Counted from the first letter of the stretch, positions 1 to 5,716 are shown. The stretch is 5,716 nt of DNA from DATKQI01 sp035532755 (GCA_035532755.1 DATKQI010000267.1:1-5716); one strand, 5' to 3'. Numbers and translations: made by a program. The notes: a model not told the origin generated them from the sequence alone.

Positions 1-824
1 TCGGGCGCGGGGTATTCGGGGTGGTGACCATCCTCGGCATCGTCATCGCCTCGGCCGGCGGCGTGTGGCCGGCGTGGCGACGGCTGCGCCCGGTGCGCTG
101 GCGGCTGCTCGCGGTGCGCAGCCTCCTGCAAGGCGTGTCCACAATGACGTGGTACATCGCCTGGATGTCGATGAGCCTGGTCGATACCTTTGCCATCGGC
201 TTCACCGCACCGCTGCTGATGACGCTGATGGCAGTGCCGATCCTGGGCGAGCGGCTGCGCTGGCGGCGCATGGCGGCCACGGTGATCGGCTTCGGCGGGG
301 TGCTGATCATGGTCCGGCCGGGCGGGGATCTGTGGCATCCGGTCGTGGCCGTGCTCTTCGCCGGCATCGCGCTGATGTCGCTGATCCGCATCCTTACCCG
401 CCTGCTGTCGCTGACCGAGCGGCCGGAATCGATCGCGCTGTGGCTGCTGGTGGCGCAGATCCCCTGCGGGCTGCTGCTGCTCCCGCTCTTTCCCGTGCGG
501 GCGCCGCTGGATGCGGGGGTGTGGATCGCGCTTGCCATCCTCGGGGTGACGAATGCGGTCGCGAACTGGCTGTATGCGCGCGCGCTCGCGCTCGCGCCGG
601 TGGCCGCCATCGCGCCGTACGACTACACCAGCCTGATCTGGGGCGGGTTGTTCGGCTTCCTGGCCTTCGGCGATCTGCCGAGCTGGACCACCCTGGCCGG
701 GGCCGTCGTGGTGGCGGCCGCCGGGCTGTACAACCTGCACCGCGAGCGCCAGTTGCGCAGCGCCGAACAGGCGGCTTCCCTCGTGGCGGGCGCCGGGCTG
801 GCCGAGGCCGGCGGAGGAGAATGA
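1..824 (+). CDS. EamA/DMT-family membrane transporter, 5' end outside the window
   Basis: This is an inner-membrane protein of the drug/metabolite transporter superfamily (EamA domains), which typically export amino acids, nucleobases or other small metabolites; the substrate cannot be told from sequence. The frame is open from base 3, and the GTG at 21 looks internal because family members are about 290-300 residues with 10 helices, so roughly the first helix is missing. Visible are most of the first EamA repeat, with the signature stretch ATAIGF-like 'FAIGFTAPLL', 'LGERLRWRR' and 'GFGGVLIMVRPG', and a complete second repeat ending in 'ALALAPVAAIAPYDYTSLIW', 'FGDLPSW' and a last helix 'LAGAVVVAAAGLY' followed by a basic 'HRER' tail. 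The usual 'FGE.P' motif reads FGD.P here. The charged pattern RR.R between helices fits cytoplasmic loops. The stop overlaps the start of the next gene by one base, so the two are probably co-transcribed and translationally coupled. Family assignment is secure; start and substrate are unknown. Confidence 0.9.
   Translation, partial: GRGVFGVVTILGIVIASAGGVWPAWRRLRPVRWRLLAVRSLLQGVSTMTWYIAWMSMSLVDTFAIGFTAPLLMTLMAVPILGERLRWRRMAATVIGFGGVLIMVRPGGDLWHPVVAVLFAGIALMSLIRILTRLLSLTERPESIALWLLVAQIPCGLLLLPLFPVRAPLDAGVWIALAILGVTNAVANWLYARALALAPVAAIAPYDYTSLIWGGLFGFLAFGDLPSWTTLAGAVVVAAAGLYNLHRERQLRSAEQAASLVAGAGLAEAGGGE
813..819 (+). promoter_or_regulatory. Strong ribosome binding site for the MBL-fold hydrolase
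   Basis: GGAGGAG lies inside the last codons of the transporter. Two adjacent ATG codons follow, at 821 and 824. The core GGAGGA is 2 bases from the first and 5 from the second, so spacing favours 824; choosing 821 would only add one methionine. Confidence 0.7.
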
Positions 825-1654
825 TGGGGTTTCTGAGCGAGGATGCGCCGATCCGCGGCGTGCCGATCCCGGCCGGGCCGGGGCTGCGGCGGATCGTAGC
901 GCCCAATCCGGGGCCGATGACCTATCACGGCACCAACACCTGGCTGATCGACGAAGCGGAAGGGACGGTGGTACTCGATCCTGGGCCGGATGATCCGTCG
1001 CACGTGGCGGCGATCCTGGCGGCGACCGGGGGGCGGGTTTCCCGCATCCTGCTGAGCCACACGCACCGCGACCATCTGGGCGCGCTGGCCGCGCTGCGGC
1101 AGGCGACCGGCGCGGCGGCCTGCGGCTTCGCGCGCAGCGCCGATCCGGGGTTCCATCCCGATATCGGGCTGGCCGACGGCGACGACGCGGGAGGATTCAC
1201 TGCGCTGCATACACCGGGCCACGCGGCGGACCATGTCTGCTTCGCGCATGAGAGGGCCGGCCTGGGGCGCGTGCTGTTCAGCGGCGACCATGTGATGTCC
1301 TGGTCGTCCAGCGTGGTCAGCCCGCCGGGCGGGGACATGGCGGCCTATTGCGACAGTCTGCGGCGGCTGCTGGGACGGGAGGACGATCTGTATCTGCCCG
1401 GCCACGGGCCGCCGCTGCCACGGCCGCGGCATCTGGTGCGCGCGCTGCTGACGCACCGGCTGGCGCGCGAGGCGGCGATTGCGTCGGCGCTGGCCGAGGG
1501 GCCGAAGGCGACCGGCGCGATCACCGCCGCGCTGTACGCGAAGATCGACCCGGCGCTGCATCGCGCCGCCGAGCGCAACGTGCTGGCGCACCTGCTGAAG
1601 CTGCAGGCCGAAGGGCGGGCGGTGAACGATGGGGAGGTGTGGCGCGCCGTATGA
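824..1654 (+). CDS. LACTB2-like MBL-fold metallo-hydrolase
   Basis: Predicted 276-residue cytoplasmic metallohydrolase of the metallo-beta-lactamase fold, with no signal peptide. All metal-binding motifs are present: HxHxDH at residues 79-84 (HTHRDH), H133 in TPGH, D155 in SGDH and H194 in PGHG, so a dinuclear (usually zinc) active site is expected. The C-terminal part, about 205-270 (HRLARE, GP, LY, AAERNVLAHLLKL, EGR), matches the winged-helix extension found in LACTB2-like proteins. Human LACTB2 is a mitochondrial endoribonuclease; related bacterial proteins are mostly uncharacterised, and glyoxalase II-like thioesterase activity is an alternative. Start chosen at 824 by ribosome-binding-site spacing; 821 is an alternative. 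The TGATG overlap with the upstream transporter gene indicates an operon. The reading frame stays open far upstream (to 65), but that part is out-of-frame transporter sequence. Family is secure; substrate is unknown. Confidence 0.92.
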   Translation: MGFLSEDAPIRGVPIPAGPGLRRIVAPNPGPMTYHGTNTWLIDEAEGTVVLDPGPDDPSHVAAILAATGGRVSRILLSHTHRDHLGALAALRQATGAAACGFARSADPGFHPDIGLADGDDAGGFTALHTPGHAADHVCFAHERAGLGRVLFSGDHVMSWSSSVVSPPGGDMAAYCDSLRRLLGREDDLYLPGHGPPLPRPRHLVRALLTHRLAREAAIASALAEGPKATGAITAALYAKIDPALHRAAERNVLAHLLKLQAEGRAVNDGEVWRAV

Positions 1655-1735
1655 CCGTTTACCGCTTGTTCGCCCTTCGCACCCCATCCTTCCGGCCACA
1701 GGAGCCGTGACAAAACGGCCCTTCGGAGGAACCCG
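1655..1735 (+). other. Intergenic leader before the globin-coupled transducer gene
   Basis: This 81-base gap is visibly less GC-rich than the flanking genes and must hold the promoter of the downstream gene if that is transcribed alone. I could not find a convincing -35/-10 pair. A five-pair hairpin (GCCGT at 1704-1708, loop GACAAA, ACGGC at 1715-1719) ends five bases before the ribosome binding site. It has no T-run, so it is not a good intrinsic terminator; it may be a minor mRNA leader structure or chance. Confidence 0.35.
1725..1730 (+). promoter_or_regulatory. Ribosome binding site of the transducer gene
   Basis: GGAGGA with a five-base spacer to the ATG at 1736; this fixes the start of the transducer and rejects downstream in-frame candidates. 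Confidence 0.8.
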
Positions 1736-3085
1736 ATGGCGACCGTGCATGAATCCGATCATCAGAGACGGCTGGCCGCGTTCGGGGTTTCCCCCGCCGA
1801 TATCGAGGTTCTGGAGCGGCATGCCGATGCGGTGACGCGGCGTTTGCCGGAGTTGCTGGAGCAGTTGCACGGCCGCTTCGCCGGTTGGCCGGACATCCAT
1901 TCCGCGCTGATGGAGCCGGAGGTGCACCGGCTGCGGCTGCATCACTGGACGCTGGTGGCGACCGGCCGGTTCGGCGAGGGGTTTCATGACTCCGCGGACG
2001 CTCTCGCGCGAGCATTCCATGCCCATGGCGTGCCGGGCTATGCGGTCGTGATCTGTCATGTGGTGGTGGCGGACGGGATCGTCGGGTGCCTCGGGCCGGA
2101 CAAGCCTGCACGCCGGAGATGGTTCCACGGCACGGGGCGGAAGGCGGCGGAAACCGGCTTTCCGTCGGCTCTGCGGAGGGTGGCCTCGCTCGATCTGGAG
2201 CTGCTGCTGGAGACATATGCGGCGGTGGAGCGCGACAGGCGGGAGACGGCCGGAGCGGAGGTCGAAACGTTCGAATCGAGCATGCGTCTGGTCGCGGCAG
2301 CGGTCGGCGCCGGGGTTGCCGGTGTCGGCGAAAGTGCGCGCGCCATGGCCGATGCCGTCGAACGGACGCGCAGCCAGACCGAATCGGTCTCCGCCGTGTC
2401 CGATCAGGCGTCGGCCAATGTGCAGACCGTCGCCGGGGCGGCCGAGGAGCTGTCGGCCTCGATCGGCGAGGTCTCGGCGCAGGTTTCCAAGGCGGCCGCC
2501 ATCGCCCGCCAGGGCAACGAGGCGGCGCAAAGGACCGATACGACCGTGCAGGGGTTGGCCGCATCGGCGCAGAAGATCGGCGATGTGGTCAGCCTGATCA
2601 GCAGCATTGCCGGGCAGACCAACCTGCTGGCGCTGAATGCCACGATCGAGGCGGCGCGGGCCGGGGAGGCCGGCAAGGGGTTCGCGGTGGTGGCGAGCGA
2701 GGTGAAGAGCCTTGCGAGCCAGACCGCCAAGGCGACCGAGGAAATCTCCGCCCAGATCGCCTCGATGCAGAACGTGACGCGCGAGACGGTGGAGGCGCTG
2801 CGCGGCATCGGGCAGGTGATCGCGGAGATGGACCGCGTGGCTGCGGCGATCGCGGCGGCGGTGGAGCAGCAGCGGGCGGCGACGCAGGAGATTGCCGGCA
2901 ACGTGCATCAGGTTGCGGCCGGCACCCGCGACGTGACATCCAGCATCGCGACCGTTGCCGACACGGCGAGGGCGGCGGGCGAGGCGGCAACGCGAGTGCT
3001 GGGCACGGCAGGCGATCTGTCCGGGCAGGCGGGAAAGCTGCAAGCCGCCGTGAGCGGTTTCGTGGAGCGGATGCGGGCGGCGTGA
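1736..3085 (+). CDS. Soluble globin-coupled methyl-accepting chemotaxis transducer
   Basis: Predicted 449-residue cytoplasmic signal transducer with no transmembrane helix and no obvious HAMP domain. Residues about 10-165 resemble the protoglobin sensor domain of HemAT-like globin-coupled sensors: 'LHHWTLVATGRFGEGF' (68-83) corresponds to the family's HW..L..GRF..AY segment, followed by a helix with 'ARAFHAHGVPGY' (91-102), and the domain ends in 'LDLELLLETYA' (152-162). Residues about 180-445 are a long alanine-rich coiled coil with the canonical MCP hairpin tip, including 'AGQTNLLALNATIEAARAGE' (292-311) and 'GKGFAVVASEVKSLA' (313-327), which binds CheA/CheW. No CheR-binding pentapeptide is visible at the C-terminus. 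In the family the sensor binds haem and reports oxygen or redox; here the expected proximal histidine appears replaced by F94, with H95 and H97 nearby, so haem binding is uncertain. No che genes are adjacent, so it presumably feeds a chemosensory array encoded elsewhere. The MCP half is certain, the globin half likely. Confidence 0.92.
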   Translation: MATVHESDHQRRLAAFGVSPADIEVLERHADAVTRRLPELLEQLHGRFAGWPDIHSALMEPEVHRLRLHHWTLVATGRFGEGFHDSADALARAFHAHGVPGYAVVICHVVVADGIVGCLGPDKPARRRWFHGTGRKAAETGFPSALRRVASLDLELLLETYAAVERDRRETAGAEVETFESSMRLVAAAVGAGVAGVGESARAMADAVERTRSQTESVSAVSDQASANVQTVAGAAEELSASIGEVSAQVSKAAAIARQGNEAAQRTDTTVQGLAASAQKIGDVVSLISSIAGQTNLLALNATIEAARAGEAGKGFAVVASEVKSLASQTAKATEEISAQIASMQNVTRETVEALRGIGQVIAEMDRVAAAIAAAVEQQRAATQEIAGNVHQVAAGTRDVTSSIATVADTARAAGEAATRVLGTAGDLSGQAGKLQAAVSGFVERMRAA

Positions 3086-3086
3086 T

Positions 3087-3704
3087 CTATTCCAGCCTGC
3101 GGCCGGGCCGGCGGAACAGCGGCGTGCGGGTGCGGGCGGCGCGGGCATCGGGCGGAAGGGCGAGGTAGCGGCGCAGTTCCAGCAATATCTGCTGGGTGAT
3201 CCAGACGAGATCGAGCGCGAGCGTTTCGTTCAGCCCGTACCAGCGCAGCCCCTCCAGCTCCCCCGATCCGCCCAGCGTGCCGCTGACGCGATCGGCCGGG
3301 ACGACCAGGAAGCGGGCGTTGAAGCGGATCGGCATTTCGGGCGGGGTGACGGCGCGGCACAGATAATCCATCCCGCCGAGGTCGGGCGGGTTGCCGAGGG
3401 TGAGGCCCGTTTCCTCTTCCAGTTCGCGCGCCGCGGCGATGGCCAGGGCCTGCGCCAGACCGGGTCTGGCTGCCTTCTGCAACAAGGCGCGCGCCGGGGC
3501 GGGCAGGGGGTTCGCGCAAGGGGCGGAATGGTCCGCCGGATCGACCCTTCCGCCGGGAAAGACGAGCCGGTTGGGCATGAAGCGATGGCCTGCGCCGCGC
3601 AGGCCCATCAGGACATGCGGCTCCCCCGGCCCGTCGCGCAGCACGATCAGGCTGGCGGCATGCTGGGCGATGGCGTTGCGGGGCTTCGCGGCTGGCTGGT
3701 CCAT
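3087..3704 (-). CDS. NUDIX hydrolase, NUDT19-like with insertion before the catalytic helix
   Basis: Predicted 205-residue cytoplasmic NUDIX hydrolase, cleaving a nucleoside-diphosphate-linked substrate with divalent metal. The catalytic helix REUxEExGU is intact as RELEEETGL at residues 93-101. The upstream 'FPGGRVDPAD' (49-58) supplies the conserved glycines, but about 35 residues separate it from the catalytic helix, and the standard GX5E spacing is absent. This layout (FPGG.VDPAD, long insert, then A..RE..EE.G) is that of NUDT19-type enzymes, which in mammals are CoA/acyl-CoA diphosphatases; substrate transfer to this protein is inference. Start: ATG at 3704 has GGAG six bases upstream on the minus strand (CTCC at 3711-3714), better than the TTG at 3749. 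Its stop lies one base from the stop of the convergent transducer gene, and its start faces the dehydrogenase gene across a 74-base divergent spacer. The C-terminal tail (186-205) is arginine-rich and probably disordered. Confidence 0.9.
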   Translation of the reverse strand: MDQPAAKPRNAIAQHAASLIVLRDGPGEPHVLMGLRGAGHRFMPNRLVFPGGRVDPADHSAPCANPLPAPARALLQKAARPGLAQALAIAAARELEEETGLTLGNPPDLGGMDYLCRAVTPPEMPIRFNARFLVVPADRVSGTLGGSGELEGLRWYGLNETLALDLVWITQQILLELRRYLALPPDARAARTRTPLFRRPGRRLE

Positions 3705-3717
3705 GCGTTTCTCCGGA

Positions 3718-3729
3718 GGCAAGCTTGCC
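3718..3729. repeat. Perfect 12-base palindrome GGCAAGCTTGCC
   Basis: The sequence equals its own reverse complement over 12 bases, with no spacer. That form suits a dimeric DNA-binding protein better than an RNA hairpin. The half-site GCAAG recurs at 3746-3750. It could act as an operator for one or both divergent genes, or be chance. Confidence 0.6.
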
Positions 3730-3765
3730 CTGATGCCTTCTGCGCGCAAGGCTGGGCGAACCGAA

Positions 3766-3773
3766 GAGGGAGA
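3766..3773 (+). promoter_or_regulatory. Ribosome binding site of the dehydrogenase gene
   Basis: A purine-rich GAGGGAGA precedes the ATG at 3779 with a spacer of about five bases. It supports this start over the in-frame ATG at residue 7. Confidence 0.6.
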
Positions 3774-3778
3774 GACTC

Positions 3779-4852
3779 ATGCCTGCACCGCTGGGAATGC
3801 ATCAAGCGCAGATCGAGGCCATCCTGGCCGCCTGGGGCATGCCGGCCGCCCATGCCGCGCAGACCGCGGAGGTGCTGGCCTGGGCGGACCTGCACGGGAT
3901 CGACAGCCACGGAATGTCGATGTTGACGATGTACGACGATTGGCACCGGCGCGGGCTGGTGCGGATGGACGCCGAGCCGGTGGTCGAGCGGGACAGCCCG
4001 GTTTCGGCGCTGGTGGATGGCGGCGGCGGGTTGGGGCATGTGCCGGGCCGGTTCGCCATGGGGCTCGCGATCGGGAAGGCGAAGAAGATCGGCATGGCGG
4101 CCGTGAGCGTGCGGCATTCGGCGCATTACGGGGCATGCGGCTTCTATGCGCGGATGGCAGCCGAGGCCGGGCTGATCGGCATCACCACCACCACCACATC
4201 CGGCCCGCGCGTGGCCCCGACCGGCGGGGCCGAGGCGATGCTGGGCACCGATCCGTGGTGCTTCGCAGCACCTGGCGCCGATGGAACGCCGTTCCTGCTG
4301 GACATGGCGACCACGACCGTTGCCTTCGGGAAGGTGCGCAACAAGGCGAACGAAAAGCTGCCCTGCCCGCCGGGGTGGGTACTGACGGCCGACGGGTCCG
4401 ACAGCACCGACCCGCTGGACGTGGCGGAGCGGGGCGGGTTTCTCACCCCGCTGGGCGGCACGCGGGCGGGCAGCAGCCACAAGGGTTACGGGCTTGGCGC
4501 GATGGTGAACATCCTCTCGGCCTGCCTGTCCGGGACCAGCGTCACGACCGATCCGTTGCACACGAAGGGGCCTTTGGGGATGAACCTCGGGCAGTTCTAC
4601 CTCGCGCTCGATCCCGGGCTGTTCCGTGATCCGGCCGAGTTTCGCGCCGACGTGGCGGCGTTCTGCGAGAGCCTGCGCGCGACACGGCCGGCCGATCCGG
4701 CGACGCCGGTGCAGGTGGCGGGCGATCCGGAGCGGGCGGTTGCGGCGCGGCGGGCGGAGAGCGGCATTCCGGTGGCGCCTGGCCTGCTCGCGCGCATTCG
4801 CGATCTGGCGGACAAGGCCGGCGCGCCGTGGCTGCTGGGCCAGGCCGCATGA
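3779..4852 (+). CDS. Ldh_2-family NAD(P)-dependent oxidoreductase (malate/L-lactate dehydrogenase type)
   Basis: Predicted 357-residue cytoplasmic oxidoreductase, the usual length for the Ldh_2 family. This family includes archaeal-type malate dehydrogenase, L-sulfolactate and ureidoglycolate dehydrogenases, 2,3-diketogulonate reductase (YiaK) and piperideine-2-carboxylate reductase; members reduce or oxidise 2-keto/2-hydroxy (or imino) acids with NAD(P). Conserved landmarks occur in order: 'DLHGIDSHG' (37-45), with the family's active-site SHG; 'VRHSAHYGACGFYA' (111-124), with the conserved H116-Y-G; 'PTGGAEAMLGTDPW' (147-160), the nucleotide-binding PxGG...GTNP region; 'DMATTTVAFGKV' (175-186); 'GWVLTADG' (199-206); and 'PLGGTRAGSSHKGYGLGAMV' (224-243). 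Some usually conserved positions differ (GTDP for GTNP, SHKGY for YKGY). An ACC codon run encodes T136-T140. The stop overlaps the methyltransferase start (ATGA), implying co-expression. Family is secure; the substrate cannot be assigned. Confidence 0.92.
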   Translation: MPAPLGMHQAQIEAILAAWGMPAAHAAQTAEVLAWADLHGIDSHGMSMLTMYDDWHRRGLVRMDAEPVVERDSPVSALVDGGGGLGHVPGRFAMGLAIGKAKKIGMAAVSVRHSAHYGACGFYARMAAEAGLIGITTTTTSGPRVAPTGGAEAMLGTDPWCFAAPGADGTPFLLDMATTTVAFGKVRNKANEKLPCPPGWVLTADGSDSTDPLDVAERGGFLTPLGGTRAGSSHKGYGLGAMVNILSACLSGTSVTTDPLHTKGPLGMNLGQFYLALDPGLFRDPAEFRADVAAFCESLRATRPADPATPVQVAGDPERAVAARRAESGIPVAPGLLARIRDLADKAGAPWLLGQAA

Positions 4853-5691
4853 CCGACCACGCCGGATCGCCTGCCTGGCGCGCGGCCAACCGGGCCAACT
4901 GGGACGAGCGGGTGGCCGTGCATCTGCGCGCCCCGAGCTACGACCTTGTCGATCTGCGCGCCGGGCGGGGCCGGCTGCATCCGGTGGAGGAAGCCGAGCT
5001 TGGCGCGCTCGGCGGGCGGCGGGTGCTGCATCTGCAATGCCATTTCGGGCGGGACACGCTGGTTCTGGCGCAGCGCGGCGCGAGGGTGACGGGGCTTGAT
5101 TTCTCGCCGGCCGCCGTTGCCGCGGCGCGGGAGCTTGCATCGGAACTCGGCCTGGAAGCGTGTGCGGATTTCATCGAGGCGGATGTGTATGACGCGCCGG
5201 CCGCGATTGGCGCACCGGGCGGGTTCGATCTTGTGTTCGTCACCTGGGGCGCGCTGTGCTGGCTGCCGGATGTTGGCCGCTGGGCGGAGATCGTGGCGCA
5301 TTTCCTGAAGCCCGGTGGCCAGCTTTATCTGGCGGACGTGCATCCGGCGGCGATGGTGTTCGACGAACGGAAGCCGGATGCGGGCGTGCTGCCCCCGCCG
5401 TTCGCCCCCTATTTCCTCGATCGGCCGCTGGTGGTGGACGATCCGAGGGATTACGCGGACCCCGCCGCGCGCCTTTCCAGCGCGCGGACGTATCAGTTTC
5501 TGCACGGGCTCGGCACGATCGTCAGCAGCCTCGCTTCGGCCGGGCTGCGGATCGACTGGCTGCACGAGCATCGAACCGTGCCGTGGCGGATGTTCGACAT
5601 TCTTGTTGAGTGCGGGCCGGATATCTATGGCTGGCCGGGCGAGCCATGGCTGCCGCTGTCGTTCTCGTTGCAGGCGACGCGCCCGGCCTGA
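4849..5691 (+). CDS. Class I SAM-dependent methyltransferase
   Basis: Predicted 280-residue cytoplasmic methyltransferase with a Rossmann-like SAM fold. Motif I is 'VLHLQCHFGRDTL' (59-71), a variant in which the usual GCGxG reads QCHFG; this is characteristic of one bacterial subfamily as I recall it. D84 in 'VTGLDFS' (80-86) is the acidic residue expected to contact the SAM ribose, D112 in 'EADVYD' fits the adenine-binding loop, 'FDLVF' (126-130) is motif IV and 'FLKPGGQLYLADVHP' (152-166) is the post-motif strand. The C-terminal 110 residues, rich in aromatic residues and proline (LPPPFAPYF, EPWLPLSFSL), probably form the acceptor-binding lid; the methyl acceptor is unknown. ATG at 4849 overlaps the dehydrogenase stop by four bases and has no strong ribosome binding site, suggesting translational coupling. 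A GTG at 4828 is in frame but would overlap further without benefit. Methylation of a product of the neighbouring dehydrogenase is possible but unproven. Confidence 0.9.
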   Translation: MTDHAGSPAWRAANRANWDERVAVHLRAPSYDLVDLRAGRGRLHPVEEAELGALGGRRVLHLQCHFGRDTLVLAQRGARVTGLDFSPAAVAAARELASELGLEACADFIEADVYDAPAAIGAPGGFDLVFVTWGALCWLPDVGRWAEIVAHFLKPGGQLYLADVHPAAMVFDERKPDAGVLPPPFAPYFLDRPLVVDDPRDYADPAARLSSARTYQFLHGLGTIVSSLASAGLRIDWLHEHRTVPWRMFDILVECGPDIYGWPGEPWLPLSFSLQATRPA

Positions 5692-5695
5692 AGCG

Positions 5696-5716
5696 CTACA
5701 GCACCCGCACCGGCAC
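5696..5716 (-). CDS. Possible C-terminal end of a convergent minus-strand gene
   Basis: On the minus strand the last bases read VPVRVL followed by a TAG stop at 5696-5698, leaving four bases after the methyltransferase stop. The tight convergent arrangement matches that at 3085/3087. Six residues cannot identify a family, and the open frame could be chance. Confidence 0.3.
   Translation of the reverse strand: MPVRVL

Larger units (their letters stand above)
3705..3778. promoter_or_regulatory. Divergent intergenic region with a candidate operator
   Basis: This 74-base spacer must contain the start signals for both the NUDIX gene (minus) and the dehydrogenase-methyltransferase unit (plus). 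It holds a perfect 12-base palindrome, GGCAAGCTTGCC, at 3718-3729, immediately beside a perfect 8-base palindrome CTCCGGAG (3711-3718) that includes the NUDIX ribosome binding site, and another, TGCGCGCA, at 3741-3748. No convincing -35/-10 pair is visible on either strand. An operator role is inferred from position and symmetry only. Confidence 0.45.

Noticed and set aside
65..823. N-terminal extension of the MBL hydrolase
   Set aside because: The upstream in-frame sequence is out-of-frame transporter coding DNA; the MBL domain is complete from the ATG at 824, which has a strong ribosome binding site.
1651..1710. A 19-residue ORF overlapping the MBL stop (ATGA)
   Set aside because: No ribosome binding site of note, no recognisable features, and ATGA overlaps arise easily by chance.
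1704..1719. Five-pair hairpin as a terminator of the MBL unit
   Set aside because: The stem is short and no T-run follows; it sits just before the next ribosome binding site.
623..3148. A minus-strand open frame of 841 codons spanning three genes
   Set aside because: Its translation is arginine/histidine/glycine-rich without domain motifs, and it lies antisense to three well-supported genes with clear family motifs; long antisense frames are common at this GC content.
3705..3749. TTG start at 3749 for the NUDIX gene
   Set aside because: It lacks a clear ribosome binding site and would run through the palindrome; the ATG at 3704 has GGAG at ideal spacing.
3647..5140. A minus-strand open frame of 497 codons opposite the dehydrogenase
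   Set aside because: Low-complexity R/P/H-rich product, no recognisable domain, antisense to a gene with complete family motifs.
4597..5571. A minus-strand open frame of 324 codons opposite the methyltransferase
   Set aside because: Antisense shadow of a gene with clear SAM-binding motifs; product looks non-protein-like.
1..5716. A defence island, CRISPR array, toxin-antitoxin or mobile element
   Set aside because: No spaced repeats, transposase, integrase, nuclease or toxin-like small gene pair was seen; all gene space is explained by ordinary families.

Overview
The window is a compact, GC-rich (about 70% by eye) bacterial chromosomal segment. High GC, dense packing, overlapping start/stop codons and the families present suggest an alphaproteobacterium, plausibly of the Acetobacteraceae/Rhodospirillales type; this taxonomic guess is inference. 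I see no rRNA, tRNA, CRISPR array, insertion sequence or integrase, and no stretch over 300 bases without a gene. Base composition looks even throughout, so nothing suggests recent transfer.

Layout, left to right: (1) a two-gene plus-strand unit: the 3' part of an EamA/DMT-type membrane transporter (to 824), overlapping by one base the start of an LACTB2-like metallo-beta-lactamase-fold hydrolase (824-1654). (2) An 81-base gap, then a single plus-strand gene (1736-3085) for a soluble chemoreceptor-type transducer: an N-terminal protoglobin-like sensor domain joined to an MCP signalling domain. (3) Convergent to it, one base away, a minus-strand NUDIX hydrolase of the NUDT19-like type (3087-3704). 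(4) A 74-base divergent intergenic region holding a perfect 12-base palindrome. (5) A second two-gene plus-strand unit: an Ldh_2-family malate/lactate/ureidoglycolate-type dehydrogenase (3779-4852) overlapping by four bases a class I SAM-dependent methyltransferase (4849-5691). (6) At the right edge, a possible C-terminal fragment of a minus-strand gene.

The genes do not form an obvious single pathway. They look like ordinary housekeeping or accessory metabolism: a small-molecule exporter, a hydrolase, a gas/redox sensor, a nucleotide-diphosphate hydrolase, a 2-hydroxyacid-type oxidoreductase and a methyltransferase. I found no convincing new multi-gene system. The points most worth a second look are the globin-like sensor, whose expected haem-binding histidine appears to be a phenylalanine flanked by displaced histidines, and the palindrome between the divergent NUDIX and dehydrogenase genes.
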